Shown: in pieces, positions 9,545 to 17,957 of the stretch
Layout: each line of letters starts with the position of its first letter
Numbering within the stretch: position 1 is the stretch's first letter
DNA from: Paenibacillus sp. Soil787
GTDB lineage: Bacteria > Bacillota > Bacilli > Paenibacillales > NBRC-103111
Length of the DNA stretch: 64,000 nt
Assembly: GCF_001429545.1 (NCBI RefSeq)
Contig: NZ_LMSP01000001.1
Location: 663,189-727,188, forward strand
Direction of reading: 5' to 3'
Made by a program: the position numbers and the translations under genes
The notes under the pieces: generated by a model
The model's input: only the letters and a program-made list of their open reading frames with translations
Databases searched by the model: none
Told to the model about the DNA's origin: nothing

Positions 9545-11104
9545 ATGAAAATTGCTGCTGCTCCCATCCATCCTAAAGACATAAATAAAGTGATTCTTGG
9601 CGATCATCCGATCTCTATTTCCGAATTTGTTGCTGTGGCCCGTTATGGGGCAAGAGTATCTTTTTCACAAAGCTACTGCGATCGCGTCAAGCAATCCAGA
9701 CAGCTTATCGAGAAATTTTTAAACGAAAACCGCATCATTTATGGCGTAACGACTGGCTTCGGGAGCAATGTGACAGAGATCATCTCAACCGAAGATGCCG
9801 AAACCCTGCAGCGCAACATTGTTAGATCTCATGCGGTTTCCGTAGGCGATCCACTGGAGAAAGAAGTTGTCAGAGCTATTCAACTTATGATGCTTATTCA
9901 TTTGGGGCGTGGCTATTCCGGCGTCCGATTAGAACTGCTAGAGCTCATAGCATCGCTCTTAAATCAAGGAGTCACGCCGTTTGCTCCAGGCGATGGATCC
10001 GTCGGGTATCTTGCCCCGGAAGCACATATGGCGTTAGTGCTAATTGGGGAGGGCAAAGCTTGGCACAAGGAGGAACTCCTTCCAGGCAGAGAGGCGCTCG
10101 AGAGAGCAGGGTTAACCCCTGCGACATTAAGCTGTAAAGAAGGGCTGGCGCTGACTAACGGGTCGTCATCTGTCACAGCTATGGCCATATTAACCCTATT
10201 TAATGCCATTCAAGCGGTGAAAACAGCTGATATTGCGGGCGCAATATCATTCGAAGCTTTAAAAGGTACGATTCATGCCTTCGATCCAAGGCTCCATGCT
10301 TTAAAACAACATGAGGAGCAGGCCAAGACGGCACAAAATTTATTGCGAATCCTTAAAGACAGTGAAATTGCCGAAACGTATAAAAACTATCGCGTGCAGG
10401 ATGCTTTAAGTTTAAGATGCATCCCTCAGGTTCATGGAGCTTCTAAAAGAAATTTGAAGGATGCCGCCTACACCATTAATAATGAGCTTAACTCTGTAAG
10501 TGATAATCCTGTTATTGTTCCCGAGGAAGACGACGGGATTGCCTTAATGGGAGGCAATTTTGACGGCACTTATGTCGGCATCCAGGCAGATATCATGTGT
10601 ATAGCCATGGGTAATTTGGGAAAAATAGCGGAGAGACGAATCGATCGATTAGTGAATTTTCACCTGAGCGAGATGCCTAGTTATTTAGTGAGAAATCCGG
10701 GATTAAACAATGGATATATGATTCCTCAATATACAGCTGTTGGGCTGCTCGGGGAAATCAGGATTCTTTCTCATCCAGCCTCCGTAGAAAGTGTTCCCAC
10801 TAGCGCCAATCAAGAAGATGTTGTCAGTTTCGCGTATGCGGCCTCGAAGAAAGCCTATCAGATTTCGAAGAAGCTGTCGTATATTTTGGCGATTGAATTA
10901 ATGACGGCTGTACAAGCACTCGATTTTCATCGTCCGATGAAATCTTCTCCAGTTATTGAGGGGGTCTATAACCTGATACGAATGCAAGTGCCAACGGTGG
11001 AGGAAGACCGCTTTTTCTATCCGGACATCGTGACGATCTATCATCAAATTCATGAGGGCGACATCGTTAAGGTTGTTGAAGACATGATAGGTGAAATAGA
11101 ATAA
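9545..11104 (+). CDS. hutH: Histidine ammonia-lyase family protein lacking the MIO triad
   Basis: 519 residues, normal HutH length; ATG 9545 has AAGGAG 9 nt upstream. Family landmarks are present: YGVTTGFG (Tyr66), SHAVSVGD, GLALTNGSS, RVQDALSLRCIPQVHGA, GGNF, ERRIDRLVN, TSANQED. The segment that is GS(V/L)GASGDLAPL(S/A)H in classical HutH reads GSVGYLAPEAH here: the Ala-Ser-Gly that cyclises to the MIO electrophile is cleanly missing between Gly154 and Tyr155. Other usual active-site residues also differ: Tyr of QDAYSLR is Leu288, His of GGNFH is Asp340, and His of QEDHVS is Val426. It is the only HutH homologue in a region with intact hutG, hutU and hutI, so a role in histidine deamination is likely, but by a non-standard mechanism, or the substrate differs. 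Family membership is certain; function is inferred. Confidence 0.8.
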   Translation: MKIAAAPIHPKDINKVILGDHPISISEFVAVARYGARVSFSQSYCDRVKQSRQLIEKFLNENRIIYGVTTGFGSNVTEIISTEDAETLQRNIVRSHAVSVGDPLEKEVVRAIQLMMLIHLGRGYSGVRLELLELIASLLNQGVTPFAPGDGSVGYLAPEAHMALVLIGEGKAWHKEELLPGREALERAGLTPATLSCKEGLALTNGSSSVTAMAILTLFNAIQAVKTADIAGAISFEALKGTIHAFDPRLHALKQHEEQAKTAQNLLRILKDSEIAETYKNYRVQDALSLRCIPQVHGASKRNLKDAAYTINNELNSVSDNPVIVPEEDDGIALMGGNFDGTYVGIQADIMCIAMGNLGKIAERRIDRLVNFHLSEMPSYLVRNPGLNNGYMIPQYTAVGLLGEIRILSHPASVESVPTSANQEDVVSFAYAASKKAYQISKKLSYILAIELMTAVQALDFHRPMKSSPVIEGVYNLIRMQVPTVEEDRFFYPDIVTIYHQIHEGDIVKVVEDMIGEIE

Positions 11105-11110
11105 AATAAA

Positions 11111-11158
11111 TGGAAGCAGTTTTCTCTGAAGTTTAGGAGCAAAGCGGCTTCCTTTTTT
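11111..11158 (+). terminator. Intrinsic terminator after hutH-like gene
   Basis: GGAAGC (11112-11117) pairs with GCTTCC (11147-11152), followed by six T. It separates the transporter/lyase unit from the regulator gene. Confidence 0.65.
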
Positions 11159-11181
11159 AAGGTAGGGGAGGTGAATAGACA

Positions 11182-12375
11182 ATGAAATTGGATACGGCTC
11201 AAGCCTCCTTTTCGCAGCTTCTCATATCCGGGACGTTAATCCATGAAGCGGATTTTGAAGAAATGCGTGAGCGGCTTGGCATCGAACCGCGGCCCCAAGT
11301 CGTTATCGTTTTGTCCATAGACCGTTATACCGATTTGGCTTTGGACAAGTCATTGCAATGGAGTATTGAGATCGGGCAAGTGCTGGTGGAAGCCATTTTT
11401 GAAAGTATCACCTTGCCATTCTTGTGGGTATGGGTGGGAGAAGGCGTGTTAGCCGTATTATTGGAACTCCAATCGATTCAGCCCGTAGAACCGACTTATA
11501 AGCAAATTACGTATGGCATGGTCCGGAAAATTCAAAACTTCGTGGATACGAAGGGCTTTTCCGTTTCAGCCGGAATTGGCACCTATTATGAAGATCCTTA
11601 CAAGCTTCATCTTTCCTACAGCGAAGCCAAAGAATCATTGATCGACCGTTTCTTTCAAGGAAACCGGATGATTTTTCAATATGAAGGACAAAGAAGCATT
11701 CAGGAAGACCGTGCAAAGCCGGTGACCCAAGAAGAGAAAATCGAATTGCTGTCACGTGTCCGGATCGGCGATGAAGAAGGCTCGATTGCTTATTTGGTCG
11801 AGTTATTAGAAAATCTTTCCCAATCGTATAAGCATAATATTGATCTATTTAAGTCGGAAGCTTATGATCTAGTACTTTCTTTGTCAAGAATGGTTGTCGA
11901 CTTAGGAGGTAATGCTTCTGAAATTTTATCTGAAAATGCGCGAATGCTTCAAGATTTGTACAGTACCATTCGCTATGACAAATTTGTTAAAAAGCTGTGC
12001 GCATACTGGAGGAAGTTAGCCAAGCAAGTATCGGACGATCATGCTTTAGAGGTGTCCCCCATTGTACGATCCGCCATTGTTTATATAAGAGAACATCATC
12101 AAGACAAATTGTTATTAAAAGAAATTGCCCAGCATTGTTACTTAAGCACCCATTATTTTGCCCATATATTCAAAAAAGAAGCGGGTTTAAGCTTTGTCGA
12201 CTTTCTAAATAAAGTTCGTATTGAGAAGGCGGTTTATTTGTTAGAGAAAACGGAATTAACCATGCAAGAGATTGCTGCGCGAGTCGGTTTTCAGGATGCG
12301 AACTATTTTGCAAGGAAATTTAAAATGATTATGGGGTGCAGCCCGACGGACTATCGGTCATCGGCCCAGTGCTAG
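11182..12375 (+). CDS. AraC-family regulator with N-terminal GGDEF-like sensor domain, probable hut activator
   Basis: 397 residues. Residues about 30-170 resemble the degenerate GGDEF-like (CdaR/YesN-type) domain (VSAGIGTYYEDPYKLHLSYSEAKESL), with no catalytic GGDEF motif. The C-terminal about 100 residues are a double AraC helix-turn-helix (IREHHQDKLLLKEIAQHCYLS, then YFAHIFKKEAG and EIAARVGFQDANYFARKFK). The start has GGGGAGGTGA upstream. It lies between the two hut transcription units, both of which carry the same upstream motif at a position suited to an AraC-type activator, so it is the best candidate hut regulator, replacing the HutP antiterminator of Bacillus subtilis. The direct ligand is unknown. 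Confidence 0.85.
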   Translation: MKLDTAQASFSQLLISGTLIHEADFEEMRERLGIEPRPQVVIVLSIDRYTDLALDKSLQWSIEIGQVLVEAIFESITLPFLWVWVGEGVLAVLLELQSIQPVEPTYKQITYGMVRKIQNFVDTKGFSVSAGIGTYYEDPYKLHLSYSEAKESLIDRFFQGNRMIFQYEGQRSIQEDRAKPVTQEEKIELLSRVRIGDEEGSIAYLVELLENLSQSYKHNIDLFKSEAYDLVLSLSRMVVDLGGNASEILSENARMLQDLYSTIRYDKFVKKLCAYWRKLAKQVSDDHALEVSPIVRSAIVYIREHHQDKLLLKEIAQHCYLSTHYFAHIFKKEAGLSFVDFLNKVRIEKAVYLLEKTELTMQEIAARVGFQDANYFARKFKMIMGCSPTDYRSSAQC

Positions 12376-12393
12376 TGTTATAGCAATAGAAAC

Positions 12394-12424
12394 TTAAAGC
12401 CAATCCGCCCAGGGGTTGGCTTTT
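12394..12424 (+). terminator. Intrinsic terminator after AraC gene
   Basis: AAAGCCAA pairs with TTGGCTTT and the stem extends inward with one G-U and two G-C pairs; TTTT follows. The T tail overlaps the adjoining cre site. Confidence 0.75.
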
Positions 12425-12436
12425 AAGCGTTTTCAA
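12421..12436. promoter_or_regulatory. cre site upstream of hutG
   Basis: TTTTAAGCGTTTTCAA matches the CcpA consensus at 15 of 16 positions. It lies just upstream of the shared hut motif, so CcpA could block activator binding. Confidence 0.65.
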
Positions 12437-12464
12437 ACAAATATTCACTTCTAGATTAAAGCGT

Positions 12465-12525
12465 AATATTGTGCTATCTTTCCGCAAATTTGGCTAGATT
12501 CAGATGCCTTTTTTTTAAGTAAGAT
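12465..12525 (+). promoter_or_regulatory. Predicted hut promoter and activator site, second unit
   Basis: AATATTGTGCTA (12465-12476), TCCG (12481-12484) and CTAG (12494-12497) repeat the motif of 7783-7815 with the same spacing. The -10-like TAAGAT (12520-12525) again starts 23 nt after the motif. The leader to hutG is about 50 nt. Confidence 0.55.
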
Positions 12526-12580
12526 GTAAACATAGAAACAAACAAACTTTATTTCATCAACCTACAGGAGGGAAGCAGCT

Positions 12581-13549
12581 TTGAGACAAATTGAACTGCT
12601 GAATCCGCCAGAATTCGTACGACAGTCCAATTGGCGGGATCGATTCGAGACCAAGGTATCCCAGTGGTTGACCCCTTGGGAAGGCGAGGAAGAAGTCCAA
12701 GTCGGTTTCATCGGCGTTCCGCTTTCTAAGACGTCAATCAGTATTTCAGGCGCTTCGATGACACCGAATGCCCTGCGCGAATTGTTTGCAAATGTCACGA
12801 CGTACAGTATCGACCACGGTGTCGATTTGCAGGAATTGCAGGCACGTGATCTTGGTGATATTCAAATGCATGTGACGGATCTGCTGCGCTGTCATGCCAA
12901 TATCGAACAAGGACTGAAGAACATTTACGCAGCCATGCCTCATTTGTTCCCGATTATTGCTGGCGGTGATCATTCCATTACTTGCCCCTCAGTGAAAGCG
13001 TTTAAGCACCATGTTGGTGGAAAGGTAGGCATCGTTCAGCTTGACTCCCATATGGATGTCCGAAATCTGGAGGACGGAGGTCCTTCCAATGGAACGCCAA
13101 TCCGCGGGTTGATCGAATCGGGGACGGTCTGCGGCCGCCATATTGCGCAAATCGGACTTCACAGCTTCGCGAATTCAAGAGCATATCATGAATATGCGAT
13201 GGAGCAAGGAATTACTCAATACACGGCGCGTCAGGTAGCCAAAGAAGGAATCGAAGCTTTGGTGGAAAAGGCGCTGGAGGTTGCCGGTGACGGGACGGAT
13301 GCGATTTATGTAACGGTTGACATGGATGTACTTGATCAAGCTTATGCACCTGGTGTGCCAGCGCTCGTTCCAGCCGGAATGACCTCATGGCAGTTGCTGG
13401 AAGCTGTATTCCTATTAGGACAGCATCCTAAGGTCCGAGGCTTTGATATTGTTTGTGTAGATCCTATGCAGGATCCCCGCAGAGCAACGGTCAGGACTAC
13501 CTTGCATGTTATCTTGACTTTCTTGACGGGATATATGAAACGAATTTAA
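12581..13549 (+). CDS. hutG: Formimidoylglutamase (arginase/ureohydrolase family)
   Basis: 322 residues. Hydrolyses N-formimidoyl-L-glutamate to glutamate and formamide, the last hut step. The binuclear manganese ligands are all present: GGDHS, LDSHMD and VDMDVLD. The start is TTG 12581, with AGGAGGG 8 nt upstream; there is no better start. First gene of the run hutG-hutU-hutI-gdh-malic enzyme with gaps of 15-80 nt. In-family alternatives (agmatinase, arginase) are less likely given hutU and hutI next door. Confidence 0.9.
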   Translation: MRQIELLNPPEFVRQSNWRDRFETKVSQWLTPWEGEEEVQVGFIGVPLSKTSISISGASMTPNALRELFANVTTYSIDHGVDLQELQARDLGDIQMHVTDLLRCHANIEQGLKNIYAAMPHLFPIIAGGDHSITCPSVKAFKHHVGGKVGIVQLDSHMDVRNLEDGGPSNGTPIRGLIESGTVCGRHIAQIGLHSFANSRAYHEYAMEQGITQYTARQVAKEGIEALVEKALEVAGDGTDAIYVTVDMDVLDQAYAPGVPALVPAGMTSWQLLEAVFLLGQHPKVRGFDIVCVDPMQDPRRATVRTTLHVILTFLTGYMKRI

Positions 13550-13579
13550 TTTAAACACAACATAGAGGAGTGACTATTC

Positions 13580-15244
13580 ATGGAACAAACTAACAAACGT
13601 ACAATTCGAGCAGCACACGGAACGAAACTTACAGCAAAAGGTTGGCAGCAAGAAGCTGTCCTGCGCATGTTGATGAACAACCTGGACCCTGATGTAGCAG
13701 AACGTCCGGAAGATCTTGTTGTCTACGGCGGAATTGGGAAAGCGGCACGGAACTGGGAATCTTATGACAAGATCGTAGAATGTTTAACGAACCTGGAAGA
13801 GGATGAAACGCTGCTAGTACAATCCGGGAAACCGGTTGGTGTATTCAGAACGCATTCGCATGCGCCGCGTGTTCTCATCTCCAACTCGGTGATTGTTCCG
13901 GCCTATGCCAACTGGGAAACGTTCCATGAACTCGATAAACAGGGACTTATGATGTACGGTCAAATGACGGCTGGCAGCTGGATTTATATCGGAACGCAAG
14001 GCATTTTGCAAGGTACGTATGAGACCTTCGCTGAGGCAGCTAGGCAGCATTCGGGAGGCACTTTAAGAGGTACTCTGACATTAACGGCAGGACTTGGCGG
14101 TATGGGCGGCGCTCAACCTCTCGCTGTAACGATGAACGAAGGCGTAGTCATAGGTGTAGACGTAGATCCGACTCGTATTCAACGCAGAATCGACACTCGT
14201 TATTGCGACGTCATGGTTTACGATCTGGATGAAGCGTTGAAGCTTGCGAACGAAGCGAAAGCTGAGGGGAGAGCGCTCGCTATTGGGCTAGTAGGAAACG
14301 CTGCAGAGGTGTTCGCGGAATTTGTGAAACGAGGAATTGTGCCTGATTTCGTAACCGATCAAACTTCGGCTCACGATCCGCTTAACGGCTATGTGCCGGT
14401 CGGTTATTCATTGGAAGCTGCGGCTGACTTGCGTAAAAACGATCCAACGCAGTATGTGAAGCTGTCCAAAAAGTCGATGGCTGACCATGTTCAGGCGATG
14501 CTTGATCTTCAAAAGCTGGGGTCAACCGTATTTGATTATGGTAACAACATCCGTCAAGTGGCTCTGGATGAAGGGGTTAAGGATGCCTTTAATTTCCCTG
14601 GATTTGTTCCGGCTTATATTCGTCCGCTCTTCTGCGAAGGGAAAGGACCGTTCCGCTGGGCAGCATTGTCCGGTAATCCGGAGGATATCTATAAAACCGA
14701 TGAACTTGCATTGAAACTGTTCCCAGAAAATGCGCATCTGCGTAAATGGATCGAATTGGCTAGAGAAAAAGTCGCATTCCAAGGTTTGCCAGCTCGTATT
14801 TGCTGGTTAGGGTACGGGGAACGGGCCAAGATGGGTCTGGCGATTAACGAAATGGTACGCAATGGAGAATTATCCGCGCCGATCGTTATCGGACGTGATC
14901 ACCTGGATTGCGGTTCCGTGGCTTCGCCAAACCGTGAGACTGAGTCCATGAAGGACGGCAGCGATGTAGTTGGCGACTGGGCTATCTTGAATGCTCTTGT
15001 GAATACAGCATCCGGTGCGAGCTGGGTTTCCGTCCATCATGGCGGCGGAGTAGGCATGGGTTACTCCCTGCACGCAGGTATGGTTGTTGTTGCGGACGGT
15101 TCCAAAGAAGCGGATGAAAGATTAGCTCGTGTCTTGAACACAGACCCTGGAATGGGCGTCATCCGTCACGCAGATGCGGGTTATGACATTGCCATTCAAA
15201 CGGCGAAGGAACGCGGCGTTCGCGTACCGATGATGGGTATCTAA
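13580..15244 (+). CDS. hutU: Urocanate hydratase
   Basis: 554 residues, full length. Converts urocanate to imidazolonepropionate using tightly bound NAD as electrophile. Characteristic segments include [43 protein letters not shown] and [18 protein letters not shown] lies upstream of the ATG. 30 nt after hutG; a palindrome lies between it and hutI. Nothing suggests damage. Confidence 0.97.
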   Translation: MEQTNKRTIRAAHGTKLTAKGWQQEAVLRMLMNNLDPDVAERPEDLVVYGGIGKAARNWESYDKIVECLTNLEEDETLLVQSGKPVGVFRTHSHAPRVLISNSVIVPAYANWETFHELDKQGLMMYGQMTAGSWIYIGTQGILQGTYETFAEAARQHSGGTLRGTLTLTAGLGGMGGAQPLAVTMNEGVVIGVDVDPTRIQRRIDTRYCDVMVYDLDEALKLANEAKAEGRALAIGLVGNAAEVFAEFVKRGIVPDFVTDQTSAHDPLNGYVPVGYSLEAAADLRKNDPTQYVKLSKKSMADHVQAMLDLQKLGSTVFDYGNNIRQVALDEGVKDAFNFPGFVPAYIRPLFCEGKGPFRWAALSGNPEDIYKTDELALKLFPENAHLRKWIELAREKVAFQGLPARICWLGYGERAKMGLAINEMVRNGELSAPIVIGRDHLDCGSVASPNRETESMKDGSDVVGDWAILNALVNTASGASWVSVHHGGGVGMGYSLHAGMVVVADGSKEADERLARVLNTDPGMGVIRHADAGYDIAIQTAKERGVRVPMMGI

Positions 15245-15279
15245 AGGTTCTGAATATATAAAAGAATGATGAAAACTCG

Positions 15280-15303
15280 CAGCAAGCCCGATCGGGCTTG
15301 CTG
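15280..15303. promoter_or_regulatory. 24-bp perfect palindrome between hutU and hutI
   Basis: CAGCAAGCCCGA is followed directly by its own reverse complement. There is no T tail, so it is not a standard terminator. Its place inside an operon suggests an mRNA stem that protects the upstream hutU message or tunes the downstream genes. Confidence 0.55.
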
Positions 15304-15323
15304 TATTTCGAGGGGGAGAAACG

Positions 15324-16607
15324 ATGGAGAACAATCGGATTGACCTGCTGATCCATAACATTGGTACGCTGATCACGATGCAAGGAACTCAGGAACCGCG
15401 CCGAGGCGATGAAATGTCAGAGGTTGCAGCAGTTCGAAGAGGAGCTGTGGCAATCACAGACGGTATCATTGTTGCAGCGGGATCGGAAGATGAAGTTTTG
15501 GCTCAAATCGGTGAACGGCCGGTAACTTCTAAGTATGATGCTGAGGGTAAGCTTGTTACCCCTGGACTTATTGACCCTCATACGCATTTGGTTCACGGCG
15601 GCTCTCGAGAGAATGAATTAGCCTTAAAGCTGAAAGGCGCTTCTTATTTAGAAATTTTGGCTCAAGGCGGCGGGATTCTCAGCACAGTCCGTTCAACCCG
15701 TCAGGCTTCGGAGGATGAGTTGTACGTAAAGGCTAAAAAAAGCTTGGATACGATGCTTTCTTATGGGGTTACCACAGCAGAAGCCAAGAGCGGATATGGT
15801 CTAACGCTGGAGGATGAGCTTAAGCAGCTCCGAGTCACTCGCAAACTCAATCAGGAACATCCGGTTGATCTGGTGTCTACGTTCATGGGTGCTCATATGG
15901 TGCCGGAAGAATATAAGGGTCGGTCACAAGAATTCGTTCAGCTACTCATTGAAGAAATGCTCCCCGAAGTGAAACGTCAGGGACTTGCTGAATTTTGCGA
16001 TGTGTTTTGTGAGCACGGCGTATTCTCCGTAGAAGAATCGGAGCAAATCCTGTTGGCCGCAAAAGCGATGGGCTTCGGTCTGAAAATCCATGCGGACGAA
16101 ATCGAGCCGATGGGCGGCGCGCAGCTTGCCGGTAAACTCGGCTGCACATCTGCTGAGCATTTGATTGCCGCATCGGACGAAGGGTTGGAAGCGATGCAAA
16201 GTGCCGGCGTCATTGCCGTCTGTCTGCCAGCTACTTCTTTTAATTTAAGGCTGAAGCATCACGCTCGTGCACGTAAGATGATTGAAATTGGACTCCCCGT
16301 TGCTTTGTCCACGGATTATAATCCAGGGAGTTCGCCAACGGAATCTATACAGCTCGTCATGACGCTGGGCTATCTGAATTTAGGGATGTCGCCAGAGGAA
16401 GTCCTGACGGCTGTGACGATCAATGCGGCTCACGCGATCGGAAAAGCGGCTACCATAGGCAGTTTGGAAGCGGGCAAACAGGCCGATTTGGTTATTTTCA
16501 ATGCGGATAACTTGGCCTATCTGCCTTATCACTTCGGGATCAACCATGTTCATTCCGTATTCAAGCAAGGAAAAATGGTCGTCTCGGACGGCAATCGGAT
16601 TCATTAA
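15324..16607 (+). CDS. hutI: Imidazolonepropionase
   Basis: 427 residues, amidohydrolase fold. Hydrolyses 4-imidazolone-5-propionate to N-formimidoylglutamate. Metal and substrate motifs are present: DPHTHLVHGGSRENE, GGGILSTV, EAKSGYGL, KIHADE, and ALSTDYNPGSSP. GAGGGGGAGA precedes the ATG. Third gene of the hut run. Confidence 0.96.
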   Translation: MENNRIDLLIHNIGTLITMQGTQEPRRGDEMSEVAAVRRGAVAITDGIIVAAGSEDEVLAQIGERPVTSKYDAEGKLVTPGLIDPHTHLVHGGSRENELALKLKGASYLEILAQGGGILSTVRSTRQASEDELYVKAKKSLDTMLSYGVTTAEAKSGYGLTLEDELKQLRVTRKLNQEHPVDLVSTFMGAHMVPEEYKGRSQEFVQLLIEEMLPEVKRQGLAEFCDVFCEHGVFSVEESEQILLAAKAMGFGLKIHADEIEPMGGAQLAGKLGCTSAEHLIAASDEGLEAMQSAGVIAVCLPATSFNLRLKHHARARKMIEIGLPVALSTDYNPGSSPTESIQLVMTLGYLNLGMSPEEVLTAVTINAAHAIGKAATIGSLEAGKQADLVIFNADNLAYLPYHFGINHVHSVFKQGKMVVSDGNRIH

Positions 16608-16637
16608 AAGGTGTACTAAGACTTGGGGGGGATCAGC

Positions 16638-17918
16638 ATGGAAGCTCCGACGGAAGTAAAAGAGAAGCCTGTGCAAGCGGAAAGCTTGAATGTTTTGAAC
16701 AGAACGCAGCTTGTTATCCAAGCTGCTCTAGATAAAATGGGATGTGCAGAATCCCTTTACGAATTGCTAAAGGAACCGCTTCGCTTGCTAACCGTACGCA
16801 TTCCTGCGAAAATGGACGACGGTTCGGTAAAGGTATTCACAGGGTACCGCGCGCAGCATAATGATGCGGTTGGACCGACAAAGGGGGGTATTCGCTTCCA
16901 TCCCGGGGTCACTGAAGACGAAGTGAAGGCTCTTTCCATGTGGATGACCATCAAATGCGGCATTGCCGATCTGCCTTACGGCGGAGGCAAAGGCGGGATT
17001 CAGTGTGATCCGCGCACGCTGTCCTTCGGCGAGTTGGAACGGTTAAGCCGTGGTTACGTACGGGCAATCAGCCAGCTTGTCGGGCCGACCAAGGATATTC
17101 CGGCGCCGGACGTGTTCACGAATTCACAAATTATGGCGTGGATGATGGATGAATACAGCCGGATTCGGGAATTCGATTCGCCAGGTTTTATTACCGGCAA
17201 GCCGCTCGTCTTGGGAGGATCGATTGGAAGAGAATCATCTACCGCCATGGGCGTAGTGCTGTTGCTTAGAGAAGCGGCTCATGTTGCTGGGATTCCGATT
17301 GAAGGCGCGCGCGTCATTATCCAAGGCTTTGGCAATGCAGGCAGCTTTCTTGCTCAGTTCCTACACGAGGCTGGAGCCAAAGTGGTAGGCATTTCGGATG
17401 CGCTAGGGGCGCTCTATGATCCTGAAGGCTTGGACGTGCAGTATTTATTAGATCGACGGGATTCTTTCGGAACGGTGACGAATTTGTTCCCGAATGCCAT
17501 CTCGAACCAAGAGCTGTTAATCCAAGACTGTGATATTTTAGTGCCGGCTGCGATTGAAAACCAGATCACTGAAGACAATGCGGCTGACATTAAGGCAAAG
17601 ATTTTGGTGGAAGCGGCTAACGGACCGACGACTTTGAAGGCTACTGAAATTTTGACCAATAAAGGCGTTTTGATCGTTCCAGACGTGCTTGCCAGCTCTG
17701 GCGGGGTCATCGTATCGTACTTTGAATGGGTCCAAAACAATCAAGGATATTATTGGAATGAAGAAGAAGTGAATGAAAAGCTTCAGCAAATATTGAAAAA
17801 ATCATTTAACAACGTCTATCAGTTATCCTTGCAGAAGCAAATCGACATGAGATTGGCGGCCTATATCGTTGGTTTAAAGCGAATGGTCGAAGCGATCAAA
17901 TGGCGCGGCTGGATCTAA
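16638..17918 (+). CDS. Glutamate dehydrogenase (RocG/GudB type)
   Basis: 426 residues. Oxidative deamination of glutamate to 2-oxoglutarate. Catalytic-lysine region [19 protein letters not shown] and the NAD-binding segment [10 protein letters not shown] are seen. ATG 16638 has GGGGGGG 6-12 nt upstream; the TTG at 16623 lies before that site and is unlikely. It is 30 nt after hutI, so the histidine-derived glutamate is fed directly into the TCA cycle. Bacillus rocG and gudB are usually outside hut operons, so the placement is informative. Confidence 0.92.
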   Translation: MEAPTEVKEKPVQAESLNVLNRTQLVIQAALDKMGCAESLYELLKEPLRLLTVRIPAKMDDGSVKVFTGYRAQHNDAVGPTKGGIRFHPGVTEDEVKALSMWMTIKCGIADLPYGGGKGGIQCDPRTLSFGELERLSRGYVRAISQLVGPTKDIPAPDVFTNSQIMAWMMDEYSRIREFDSPGFITGKPLVLGGSIGRESSTAMGVVLLLREAAHVAGIPIEGARVIIQGFGNAGSFLAQFLHEAGAKVVGISDALGALYDPEGLDVQYLLDRRDSFGTVTNLFPNAISNQELLIQDCDILVPAAIENQITEDNAADIKAKILVEAANGPTTLKATEILTNKGVLIVPDVLASSGGVIVSYFEWVQNNQGYYWNEEEVNEKLQQILKKSFNNVYQLSLQKQIDMRLAAYIVGLKRMVEAIKWRGWI

Positions 17919-17957
17919 TCTATGCTCTGAACAAAATGCCTTGGAAGGTGATGAATC

